From positions 1-12,789 of the forward strand of contig JAYSTS010000251.1 of the NCBI GenBank assembly GCA_043719475.1: a stretch of 12,789 bases of DNA, written 5' to 3'. Below, one piece after another: positions 6,216 through 12,789 of the stretch (its first letter is position 1; every line of letters starts with the position of its first letter). Source of the DNA: SYFY01 sp043719475. Its GTDB lineage: Bacteria; Pseudomonadota; Gammaproteobacteria; Pseudomonadales; Azotimanducaceae. Below the pieces are notes generated by a model. It was not told the DNA's origin, made no database searches, and was given only the letters and a program-made list of their open reading frames with translations. The translations under genes and the position numbers were made by a program.

Positions 6216-7531
6216 AACCACGCGCCTATTTCCCGAACCAGAGTCAACCTGTCTGGTTTGCCGTGTCTGCGGACGATCTGTTGTTGCACTTCACGGCAGA
6301 TCAACTTAACGCCAAACAACGCGTAGACGACAAGGAAAACAAGGACCTGATTGCGATGCTGCAGGTCGGCACGCTGTTTCTCGGCAAGCCAGATGATCGA
6401 ACCTCGTTGTATGAGGCTTTCAGCAGTGAGCCGTGGCGTTCGTATCTTGGTCGTTACCACAAGAACTTTCTCGCCATGGGGTTAACGCCGATCGCGCTCC
6501 CGGATGTCCACTACTTCCCGAGAGAAGACTTTTACCGAGGCGTCATTGATGCCCGGCCTGATGAACTGGTCACCGTTTATCTGGTGTCAGGCTCCAACCA
6601 GCAACTGCACGACAGTGAAGAAGTGCTGGAAGTCAGCAGGCGCGTCAATTCAAAGATGTACCTCGCAAGCCACGCTGCGCAGTGGTCCATTCCGGTTCCT
6701 GAAACTTTCGTGACGACCAAGCTGGCCTTGAGCAACACAAAGACACGGCAAGGCGCGGAGGAATTTTTCCAGCGCTTCGGTCCACAGGTCATGCTGAAAG
6801 TGATGGGGCTGGCTGGGTCCAGAAACGTGACAGTGGTCAATAGCCTTGAAGAGGCGATTGCCTGGGTTGCCGACCTTCGAGATGAAGAGCCCGTGTTGCT
6901 GCAGCGCAAGCTTGTTTTCGACGACTGGGCAGAAATGACCGTGGATCTCTTTGTCAGCGATGGCGATATCCACATCGACAACATCCGGAAGATTCTCTTC
7001 GCCAATGGGTTGTGGGTAGGGAACTACATCCGCGCGACCCAGAAGCTGGGGCCGGCACAGCGGGCGGCGCTGCTGCGTGTGGGTGAGTTTGTTCGCAGTG
7101 AGGGATACACCGCACCTGAAGGGCTTAATTGCGGTCTTGATTTTTTTGTCCCGAAAAGTGGCGCTGATACGGTTATCGTCACCGAGATCAATGCACGCTT
7201 TACCGGTGGGCTCATGCCGGCGGAAGTTGTTCGCCGCCTGAACTTAAGTGAACGCGATACGGTAGTGTGTTTTGCAACCGTCGGCCGCGATAGATTTGAT
7301 GACTATCTGGCGTTCAACGAGCGTTATCTGTTCGGTAATCGTTTTGCTGCGTTTGCCACCTTGCCACTAGGCTTCAGTCCGTTCACAACAATGATCGATG
7401 GCCGTGAAGTTATCTTTGTCTGGCAGATGATCTGGGGCGATTTCGATGCTGCGGTGGCTGCCAAGAATCATGAACTGGGAGCCGCAGAATTGGCTGTTCT
7501 CGACCTTATCGATCTGGAGTCCGTACGATGA
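6212..7531 (+). CDS. ATP-grasp ligase-like protein
   Basis: This is probably an ATP-dependent carboxylate-amine (or similar) ligase of the ATP-grasp superfamily. The central part shows a nucleotide-binding lysine strand (VMLKVMGLAGSRNV, Lys196), a second strand with hinge (PVLLQRKLV, 227-235), and the metal-binding end VTEINARFTGG with Glu325, Asn327 and Arg329. Asp310 in the strand NCGLDFFV may also contribute. About 160 N-terminal residues precede the fold, as in peptide- or amide-forming ATP-grasp enzymes with a pre-ATP-grasp domain. There is no signal peptide, so it should be cytoplasmic. Its ATG overlaps the amidase stop (ATGA), and its stop overlaps the next gene in the same way, so all three are translationally coupled. 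I cannot name the substrate. A non-catalytic member is possible but less likely, because the key acidic residues are present. Confidence 0.8.
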   Translation: MKPRAYFPNQSQPVWFAVSADDLLLHFTADQLNAKQRVDDKENKDLIAMLQVGTLFLGKPDDRTSLYEAFSSEPWRSYLGRYHKNFLAMGLTPIALPDVHYFPREDFYRGVIDARPDELVTVYLVSGSNQQLHDSEEVLEVSRRVNSKMYLASHAAQWSIPVPETFVTTKLALSNTKTRQGAEEFFQRFGPQVMLKVMGLAGSRNVTVVNSLEEAIAWVADLRDEEPVLLQRKLVFDDWAEMTVDLFVSDGDIHIDNIRKILFANGLWVGNYIRATQKLGPAQRAALLRVGEFVRSEGYTAPEGLNCGLDFFVPKSGADTVIVTEINARFTGGLMPAEVVRRLNLSERDTVVCFATVGRDRFDDYLAFNERYLFGNRFAAFATLPLGFSPFTTMIDGREVIFVWQMIWGDFDAAVAAKNHELGAAELAVLDLIDLESVR

Positions 7532-8322
7532 ACAACGCAGCACAATGGCTGGATTTGACCGGCAAGGTCGCCCATGTCACGGGTGGAGCGCGTGGTATCG
7601 GTGCCGGAATTTGTCGAGCGCTCGCCATGGCCGGTGCGAAAGTCATGGTGAGTGACCTGAAACTCGCTGACGCGCAGATTATCGCCACAGAAGTCGGTGG
7701 TGAAGCCATGGCGCTCGACGTGGCAGATCGAGAGGCTGTTGACGACGCCATGCAGGAAACCAGGCGACGCCTCGGTGCGCTCGATATTCTGGTCAACAAT
7801 GCCGGGGTCTATACCGGCTATGGCGGTCCGGTGCGGGATATCACCGATGCCATGTGGCGCACTTTGTGGTCCGTCAATGTCGATGGTGTTTTTTACTGCT
7901 GTCGTGCTGCAGCATCGATCATGATCGAACAGGGCAAGGGTGGCAGGATCATCAATGTCTCATCCACTCAGGCCGTCAGCCCTGGTGTTGGTGTGACGTA
8001 CGATGGTTCCAAGGCTGCTGTGGCGCAGATTACCAGGGCGCTGGCGCTGGAACTCGCGCAGCACGGCATCAACGTGAATGCGCTGGCGCCTGGGCCGACC
8101 TGGGTGCGTGAGGGCGCACCACCGAAAATGAGTGGTCAACCGCCGAACCGCACAGGCGATCCGTTGGGGGACACGGTTGCGGATAGAATCGCGCGATTGC
8201 CCATCGGTCATTGGGGCGATCCGATGGATCAAGGCAAGGCCGTGGTTTTCCTGGCTTCGTCGATGAGTGATTTTGTGACGGGGATATATCTACCCGTTGA
8301 TGGCGGCTGGTTGACGTTGTAG
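7528..8322 (+). CDS. Short-chain dehydrogenase/reductase (classical SDR)
   Basis: This NAD(P)-dependent oxidoreductase interconverts an alcohol and a ketone. At 264 residues it has the classical length. It has the cofactor loop TGGARGIGAG (from Thr18), Asp43 at the end of the second strand favouring NAD(H), NNAG (90-93), and the catalytic Ser145, Tyr158 and Lys162 (YDGSK), with the usual PGP after the sixth strand and a C-terminal PVDGGW. Its ATG overlaps the ATP-grasp stop (ATGA). It is the last gene of the operon and is followed by a REP-like hairpin that may act as an end signal. In this setting it could make the ketone used by the neighbouring Baeyer-Villiger enzyme, or oxidise a diol formed by the Rieske enzyme. 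Both are inference. Confidence 0.93.
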   Translation: MNNAAQWLDLTGKVAHVTGGARGIGAGICRALAMAGAKVMVSDLKLADAQIIATEVGGEAMALDVADREAVDDAMQETRRRLGALDILVNNAGVYTGYGGPVRDITDAMWRTLWSVNVDGVFYCCRAAASIMIEQGKGGRIINVSSTQAVSPGVGVTYDGSKAAVAQITRALALELAQHGINVNALAPGPTWVREGAPPKMSGQPPNRTGDPLGDTVADRIARLPIGHWGDPMDQGKAVVFLASSMSDFVTGIYLPVDGGWLTL

Positions 8323-8326
8323 GGAC

Positions 8327-8440
8327 GGTTTCTTTGTGAGAAGGGTCTCTTTCTTTGTGGGGCGGATCTCTTTGTGGGAGCGGTCTCCCGACCGCGATCC
8401 GGAATAAGTTTCGGGCTCGGGAGAGCCCTCCTACAAGAGG
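8327..8440. repeat. REP-like inverted pair with short tandem flank, copy B
   Basis: Between the convergent dehydrogenase and Rieske genes lies the best copy of the repeat. The forward unit (8373-8398) has a perfect GCGGTC/GACCGC stem with loop TCCC. The inverted partner (8414-8440) has the stem GGGCTC/GAGCCC, where changes on both sides keep the pairing. To the left, three decaying units of 17-20 bp (8327-8343, 8344-8363, 8364-8381), each starting GG and containing CTTTGTG, show that the repeat flank has been duplicated in tandem. The hairpins probably serve as bidirectional transcript ends. Confidence 0.72.
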
Positions 8441-8460
8441 TTAGCCATTGCTGAAGGGTC

Positions 8461-9738
8461 TTAGGCGACCTTTGCGCCTGCGGCCATCGCCTCCATCTCC
8501 GCGATCCGCGGATCATTCGGGTACAACCACTCATCGTCAATGACCTGGCCGACACGCAGCTCCGCTGGAATATTGTCGAAGCCGATTACACGGTCCGCCC
8601 ACTGGTTCCAGTGGTAGATTCGTGCTTCCTGATACGACAGCGGTACGCCTTTGAAACCGTAGGATTCCATGGACTTCTGGATCCACGCACCAAATTCGGT
8701 GTCTTCCCGCAGCACGGCGTTCAGCCGTTCGCCGTTGTTTTCAGTCCAGTGATCGGGAGCTGGGGCATCGCCCCAGTCCACGCACATGGTCCACGTCTCC
8801 AGCCGGCACTTGTTGATGCCATTCGGCCAGAAGATCAATGGCGGAACGCCTCGCGCACTGAGCGGTGATACCCAGTTCGGGAACACCCCATACGACTGGG
8901 TGCAGGTGCGGCCGATTTCACCAACGGTTTCGATCTGTGGCAGCGTGCTCGGCGGGGCGTAGGAGCGTGTCGATCCGGGCGGCTGCGGTGCGATCATGCG
9001 GCCATGACCGTTCGGGTACAGCGTGTTTACGTTGCGGCGATCATCGAGAATCGGGCCGACAGTCGTGGGGTGAATGCTACGTACGTGGTAGACCTCGGTA
9101 TTGGCCTCCATCGCTACCTTCCAGTTGCAGTTCAGATCAAAGATGTGACGTGCTGCGAGTCGCACCTTGTCGAACTGGAATTCCTTCCATTCTTCGGCGA
9201 TGGGGCCGAGCCACTCCAGCAGTGTGGGTGCCTGGTCATCGAAATTCACGAAGATGAGATTACCAAATCGCTCACATCGAATGCCGATCAGGCTGCGGCA
9301 GGAGAAGTCGAGACCTCGATAGTCTTCCGGGTCTCGCACTGCCAGCAGGTTGCCATCTAGACTGTAGGTCCAGCCGTGGTACTTGCAGACCAGTCGTGGG
9401 CGTTGGCCGCTTTGTTCGGTGACGATCGGCGCACCGCGGTGCCGACAGGTGTTGTAGAAGGCGTTGATTCGCCCGTCGCCAGCGTTCACCAGGACAACCG
9501 GTTGTCCGGCGCGCTCCCAAAGTTGATAGCTGCCCTTGTTGGGCAATTCGTCGATGTGGCCGGCTAACAACCAGGTCTTGCGCCAGATGTGTTTCTGCTC
9601 GAGATCGTAGAAACGCTGATCGGTGTATCGCCCGGCCGGAATATCTGGCAAGACGGGGAAGGCTCGAGGAGGCTCTTTGCGTGCCGCTTCATACTCCATC
9701 AAAGCGCGAAGCTGTATGACCTGGTCGGCGCTGAACAT
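8461..9738 (-). CDS. Rieske ring-hydroxylating oxygenase, alpha subunit
   Basis: This is the catalytic subunit of a Rieske non-haem iron oxygenase, which activates O2 to hydroxylate or demethylate aromatic or other cyclic substrates. The N-terminal Rieske domain binds [2Fe-2S] through Cys98-x-His100 and Cys118-x-x-His121 (NTCRHRG and VCKYHGWTYS). The catalytic domain has the iron-ligand segment NWKVAMEANTEVYHVRSIHP with His218 and His223. The 425 residues match a full-length alpha subunit. The start at 9738 has a good AGAGGAG ribosome-binding site. It lies 50 bp downstream of the VOC gene on the same strand, so the two form an operon. No beta subunit, ferredoxin or reductase is adjacent, so it may be an alpha-only type using unlinked electron carriers. 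Confidence 0.94.
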   Translation of the reverse strand: MFSADQVIQLRALMEYEAARKEPPRAFPVLPDIPAGRYTDQRFYDLEQKHIWRKTWLLAGHIDELPNKGSYQLWERAGQPVVLVNAGDGRINAFYNTCRHRGAPIVTEQSGQRPRLVCKYHGWTYSLDGNLLAVRDPEDYRGLDFSCRSLIGIRCERFGNLIFVNFDDQAPTLLEWLGPIAEEWKEFQFDKVRLAARHIFDLNCNWKVAMEANTEVYHVRSIHPTTVGPILDDRRNVNTLYPNGHGRMIAPQPPGSTRSYAPPSTLPQIETVGEIGRTCTQSYGVFPNWVSPLSARGVPPLIFWPNGINKCRLETWTMCVDWGDAPAPDHWTENNGERLNAVLREDTEFGAWIQKSMESYGFKGVPLSYQEARIYHWNQWADRVIGFDNIPAELRVGQVIDDEWLYPNDPRIAEMEAMAAGAKVA

Positions 9739-9788
9739 GGTGGTCTCCTCTAAGTATTCCTGCCGGCTGTTATTTTCAAGGTATTTTT

Positions 9789-10331
9789 TCAGTTGGCGCC
9801 TTGTCGCAACAAGTCATGAATCGCATCGCCGTTTTCGTAACGAGCTAGTAGACGCGCCGGATCGAACTGCGTTCCGATCGGATTTTTCGCAAAACTCTCG
9901 GAACGAAAATAATCCTGCAGTTCTGCCTTCGTCGCAAAATTCTCGATCTGGAATTCTACCCGGTTGCCATCCGGATCTGCGTAGTACAGCGAGGTCGTCA
10001 TCCCGTGATTGATGGGCCAAACCGTTTCGATCCCGGCAGATTTCAGTCGTTTGTAGGTCGACAGCAGATCTGCGAGTGAATTCAGGGTATAGGCCACGTG
10101 GTCCAGACCGGGCGCTCCTTTGGGTCCGGCAGCCACCGGAGTTTTTGCCAGCGCCAGTCGATGATGTTCGTCGTCGTAAGTCATGAATACGATCATGTCG
10201 TTGCCGAAGACGGTTTTCATGCCGAGGACGGTTTCGTACCACTTGACTGATGCAGCCAGATCGCTGACGCGCAATACGAAGTGGGCGAACTTGGCGGGTT
10301 GTACGGGGTCGGTGGGGACTTGGCGGGTCAT
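9789..10331 (-). CDS. VOC-family protein, extradiol dioxygenase-like
   Basis: This is a vicinal-oxygen-chelate fold protein of 180 residues with two beta-alpha-beta-beta-beta modules. Metal ligands expected for a catechol-type extradiol dioxygenase are visible: His17 (KFAHFVLRV), His78 (GLDHVAYT) and Glu126 (DPDGNRVEFQ). A DEHHRLAL stretch (54-61) is typical of the dioxygenase-like branch rather than of glyoxalase I. It may cleave a ring diol produced by the downstream Rieske enzyme, which would explain the operon. I chose ATG 10331; an in-frame TTG at 10337 would add two residues. No strong ribosome-binding site is seen for either. It is about 60% of the length of classical two-domain extradiol enzymes, so an isomerase or epimerase role cannot be excluded. 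Confidence 0.82.
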   Translation of the reverse strand: MTRQVPTDPVQPAKFAHFVLRVSDLAASVKWYETVLGMKTVFGNDMIVFMTYDDEHHRLALAKTPVAAGPKGAPGLDHVAYTLNSLADLLSTYKRLKSAGIETVWPINHGMTTSLYYADPDGNRVEFQIENFATKAELQDYFRSESFAKNPIGTQFDPARLLARYENGDAIHDLLRQGAN

Positions 10332-10383
10332 GTTCAATGCTCGGCTAAGTTGGAGTTGATTGGGGGTTCATGTTGGGGTGTTT

Positions 10384-10428
10384 TGTAGGGATCGGGTTCG
10401 CGGTCAGGAGACCGCTCCCACAAAGAGG
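10384..10428. repeat. REP-like repeat, copy C
   Basis: An inverted unit CGCGGTCAGGAGACCGCTCC, then CACAAAGAGG, occupies 10399-10428, with a perfect GCGGTC/GACCGC stem and loop AGGA. A degraded forward unit TGTAGGGATCGGG precedes it at 10384. It lies between the cytochrome P450 stop and the VOC gene start. Confidence 0.65.
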
Positions 10429-10534
10429 TTGATTCCATCTCCCACAAAGAGGTTGATTCCATCTCCAGCAAAGAGGCTGATTCCGCAGCCAACAGCGAGA
10501 TTGAATTCATCTCTCACGAAGCAATTGCGTTCAT
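10415..10534. repeat. 24-bp tandem array, five copies, grown from the REP flank
   Basis: Five adjoining 24-bp units occupy 10415-10438, 10439-10462, 10463-10486, 10487-10510 and 10511-10534. The first two are identical (CTCCCACAAAGAGGTTGATT then CCAT), and copies three to five diverge progressively. The first unit overlaps the outer flank of REP copy C. There are no spacers, so it is not a CRISPR array. An open frame across it (KRLIPSP repeats) only reflects the 24-bp period being a multiple of three. Confidence 0.8.
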
Positions 10535-10580
10535 CTGGAAGCCCATTCCACTGAGTTGAACAGCCGAAAGGTTTTCGTTT

Positions 10581-11822
10581 TCACCACGGGTGCAGCACTA
10601 CCGGGACTTCGCGGATTCCGCGTATGAAGTTTGATGGCACGCGTGTTACCGGCCCGACCACTTCAACATTGCGGAAACGCTTCATGGTCTCTTCCCAGAG
10701 CACTCGCAGTTGCAACTCCGCCAGCCGGTTCCCCATGCAGCGGTGAATACCGTAGCCAAATGCAACGTGCTGACGTGCGTTGGGTCGATCGATGATCAGT
10801 TTGTCGGCGTTTTCGAATATCGCTTCATCCCGGTTGCCAGAGAGATACCACATGATGACCTTTTCGCCTTTGGCGATCTTCTTCCCGGCCAGGACCGTGT
10901 CCTTTATTGCAGTCCTTCGCATGTGAATGACCGACGTCTGCCAGCGCACCATCTCGGCCACCATATTCGGGATGAGATCCGGCCGCTTGCGCAATAGTTC
11001 GTATTGATCTGGGCTTTCGTTCAAGGCGACTACGCCGCCACTGATGGTATTGCGTGTCGTGTCGTTGCCACCAACGATGAGCAGCAGAATGTTGCCGAGG
11101 AATTCTGTTGGACGGCTCGGCATATCGCGAGTTGATTCCCCACGTGCCAGCATGCTGATGAGATCGTGGCCTGGCTCTTTGCGTGCGGCTCGTTCCTGCC
11201 ACAGACCGGCAAAAACCTGCATGCACTCGGTGAGTTCCTGCAGGCGATACTCGTTGCTCATCGCGCTGTCGCCCTGGATCTGAGGATTGGCCGTGGTGAC
11301 GTCGGACCAGTGGACGAGTTTGTGACGGTCCGCATAGGGGAAATCGAACAGGGTGGCGAGCATGCGTGCGGTCAGTTCCACGGACACGTGCTCCACCCAG
11401 TTGAACTGCTCGCCGATCGGCAGTTGATCGAGGATATCGACGACACGCTCGCGGATCAGCGGCTCCAGGTTGCGCAGATTTGTTGGGGCCACAGAAGGCG
11501 CCACAACCTTGCGTTGATCATCATGTTTCGGCTGATCCATGGCGATGAAGTTGTCGAGTTGCAGGGCGTCGGGTTCGAACTCCTGCTCTGCGATGGTGAT
11601 GCCGCCGACCTCGGATGAGTAGATCTCGTGACTGGTGTCGACGGTCTTGATGTCCTGAAATCGTGTGACCGACCAGTAGGGTCCAACCGGGCTTTGTGCG
11701 CAGTAATGCACTGGATCTTCACGGCGCAGACGAGCGAACACGGGTTGCCAGGTTTCTTCGCCGTAGAGTCTGGGATTACTGACGTCGATCGACTCCAGCG
11801 GCAAGTTTCGGGCTTCACTCAT
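10581..11822 (-). CDS. Cytochrome P450 (bacterial class I type)
   Basis: This haem-thiolate monooxygenase hydroxylates a hydrophobic substrate. The 413-residue soluble protein shows the I-helix oxygen-activation motif GGNDTT (251-256), the K-helix ExxR (Glu290-Arg293) and the haem-binding loop FGYGIHRCMG (355-364) with Cys362 as ligand. The C-terminus VPSNFIRGIREVPVVLHPW and the overall pattern resemble bacterial P450s acting on terpenes, steroids or alkyl chains (CYP108/CYP111/CYP125-like). That subfamily assignment is tentative. The start is supported by GGAG seven bases before the ATG. It is divergent from the EthD gene, with 142 bp between. It is upstream of, and parallel to, the VOC-Rieske pair but separated from it by repeats, so it is probably a separate transcript. 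No ferredoxin or reductase gene accompanies it. Confidence 0.95.
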   Translation of the reverse strand: MSEARNLPLESIDVSNPRLYGEETWQPVFARLRREDPVHYCAQSPVGPYWSVTRFQDIKTVDTSHEIYSSEVGGITIAEQEFEPDALQLDNFIAMDQPKHDDQRKVVAPSVAPTNLRNLEPLIRERVVDILDQLPIGEQFNWVEHVSVELTARMLATLFDFPYADRHKLVHWSDVTTANPQIQGDSAMSNEYRLQELTECMQVFAGLWQERAARKEPGHDLISMLARGESTRDMPSRPTEFLGNILLLIVGGNDTTRNTISGGVVALNESPDQYELLRKRPDLIPNMVAEMVRWQTSVIHMRRTAIKDTVLAGKKIAKGEKVIMWYLSGNRDEAIFENADKLIIDRPNARQHVAFGYGIHRCMGNRLAELQLRVLWEETMKRFRNVEVVGPVTRVPSNFIRGIREVPVVLHPW

Positions 11823-11964
11823 GGAGACACTCCGTTATTCTGTCTGTTTGTCGTCGCGATGTTTGATGATCAGTGTTCTGCTGGTACGCAGGCGACCGAA
11901 TCGTTTAGCTGCGATCTTCACCAATGTCGTCGATAATCGGGAATGGATACTAGGGGAAAAAGTG
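11823..11964. promoter_or_regulatory. Divergent promoter region, P450 / EthD gene
   Basis: The 142 bp between the two divergent starts should contain both promoters. On the right, AGGGGA lies about 8 bases before the EthD ATG. On the left, a GGAG site lies close to the P450 ATG. I could not pick out a convincing operator or -35/-10 pair. Confidence 0.35.
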
Positions 11965-12618
11965 ATGTTCAGGACCTCTTTTTTTGTTCAAGGCACTGTA
12001 CCTTTCGTACAGTCAGGAAGCGCAGCCGAGCAGCACATTCGACGGCTGCATCCGAAGATCCGGGGATTTGTGCAGACACATGCGACGCAGGAGCAGATCG
12101 GCAATGCAGCGCCTGCCTTCGCGGGTGTGGCCGAACTGTGGTTGGACACGCCAGATCTGGCCCTGACTGCGTGCAAGGCAGGCTATCCACTGCAGGGTTT
12201 GGTGTCTGCGGGCACACAAATCGTCTGTCGATCAGTAGGCCTTGATCGATCGGTCATGATCCTGCCGAACCATCGGCGGGGTCAGGGCATCAAAGGGGTC
12301 TTCCCCTTTGGCAAAAAAACGGGGATAAGTGTCGCGAACTTTCAAGCCCACTGGTGGTTAAACCATGGCCCGATCGCCGCGTTGACAGAAGGCGCGACCG
12401 CCTATGTGCAAAACCATCCGATGCCGTCGCTCTACGCCAGCATTCAGCCCGATTTCGATGGCATCACGGAGATCTGGTGGCCGAATGTTGCGATTGCCCG
12501 CGCCGCGATGAGCTCACGCCAGATGACCGTAGACCAGTCGACCGATGCTCAGAACTTTGCCGAACCCGGCAGTGTGAAGCTGTTTCTGGCCCGGGAAGAG
12601 GTGATCATCGCGCCTTGA
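11965..12618 (+). CDS. EthD-domain protein, tandem dimeric alpha-beta barrel
   Basis: This 217-residue protein of the EthD family has a dimeric alpha-beta-barrel (ferredoxin-like) fold. EthD proteins accompany degradative P450 and dioxygenase genes; their precise role is often unclear. The C-terminal half has the clear pattern GVFPFGKKTGISVANFQAHW, then WLNHGPIA, with His129 and His134-Gly-Pro. The N-terminal half looks like a diverged second copy ending in FAGVAELWL, parallel to FDGITEIWW at 165-173. I start at ATG 11965 because AGGGGA lies about 8 bases upstream and the alternative start at 11821 would overlap the P450 start. The 48 extra residues it would add look non-native. It probably shares regulation with the divergent P450. 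A stray REP-like repeat follows the stop. Confidence 0.8.
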   Translation: MFRTSFFVQGTVPFVQSGSAAEQHIRRLHPKIRGFVQTHATQEQIGNAAPAFAGVAELWLDTPDLALTACKAGYPLQGLVSAGTQIVCRSVGLDRSVMILPNHRRGQGIKGVFPFGKKTGISVANFQAHWWLNHGPIAALTEGATAYVQNHPMPSLYASIQPDFDGITEIWWPNVAIARAAMSSRQMTVDQSTDAQNFAEPGSVKLFLAREEVIIAP

Positions 12619-12682
12619 TCCCCCTCCTGTTGCGGAGGACGCGACGGTTGAAGGCGCGAATCAAGGACGGGTATAGCTGCGT

Positions 12683-12789
12683 TGCAGGAGCGGTCTCCCG
12701 ACCGCGATTGTTGGGATCATCGAATATCGCGATCAGGAATCTCCCACAAAGTCACGGAACCAACGGTTCGAGATCGGGAGATCGTCCAG
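12683..12789. repeat. REP-like repeats, copy D
   Basis: A forward unit TTGCAGGAGCGGTCTCCCGA then CCGCGAT (12683-12708) keeps the perfect GCGGTC/GACCGC stem. An inverted, decayed unit ATCGCGATCAGGAATCTCCC then ACAAAG (12726-12751) follows, and a further CGGGAGATCG fragment ends the window. The cluster is downstream of the EthD stop and may be cut by the window edge. Confidence 0.68.

Noticed and set aside
5237..6221. Antisense open frames opposite the amidase insert
   Set aside because: They arise because the palindromic element is open on both strands. They have no start signal or family resemblance.
8229..8555. Minus-strand open frame across the SDR-Rieske gap
   Set aside because: It reads through REP-like repeats and through the ends of two real genes in the wrong frame.
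10415..10534. CRISPR array
   Set aside because: The units are directly adjoining with no spacers, and they decay in order. There are no cas genes.
10360..10554. Small open frame with KRLIPSP-type repeats
   Set aside because: It is created by the 24-bp tandem repeat, whose period is a multiple of three. There is no sign of protein selection.

Overview
The window looks like chromosomal DNA of a moderately GC-rich Gammaproteobacterium, probably an environmental species that oxidises organic compounds. This is inferred from the gene families, and from an intergenic repeat resembling the REP/REPIN elements of Pseudomonas-like bacteria. No ribosomal or housekeeping marker is present to fix the taxon.

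Left part (1-2540): an IS1182-family insertion sequence, with its transposase on the minus strand, lies beside a small, lower-GC gene for a probably exported hypothetical protein (1531-1974). A 565-bp gene-free stretch follows. It holds the 3' half of a tRNA-Pro(GGG) gene (2363-2410) without its 5' half, the usual scar of site-specific integration, and then a REP-like repeat. By att-site geometry the mobile material should lie to the left of this scar and the older chromosome to the right.

Right part (2540-12618): an oxidative catabolic or modification cluster. A Baeyer-Villiger monooxygenase (minus) diverges from a tightly coupled three-gene plus-strand operon: exported Tat-type amidase, ATP-grasp ligase-like protein and short-chain dehydrogenase, each pair sharing an ATGA overlap. 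Convergent with this operon is a minus-strand pair, a VOC/extradiol-dioxygenase-like protein and a Rieske ring-hydroxylating oxygenase alpha subunit. Upstream of that pair, also on the minus strand, is a cytochrome P450, divergent from an EthD-domain protein. Four oxygenase-type enzymes, a dehydrogenase, an amidase and a ligase point to stepwise oxidation and breakdown of a hydrophobic cyclic, aromatic or terpenoid/steroid-like substrate. The substrate cannot be read from sequence. No ferredoxin, reductase or regulator gene is in the window.

Two features stand out. The amidase gene carries a 163-bp near-perfect palindrome in frame, with 19-bp perfect terminal inverted repeats, that adds about 54 residues without breaking the reading frame. 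This resembles the protein-invading palindromic elements of Rickettsia. In addition, four intergenic sites carry one family of REP-like hairpin repeats with decayed inverted partners, and at two of them the repeat flank has expanded into a short tandem array.
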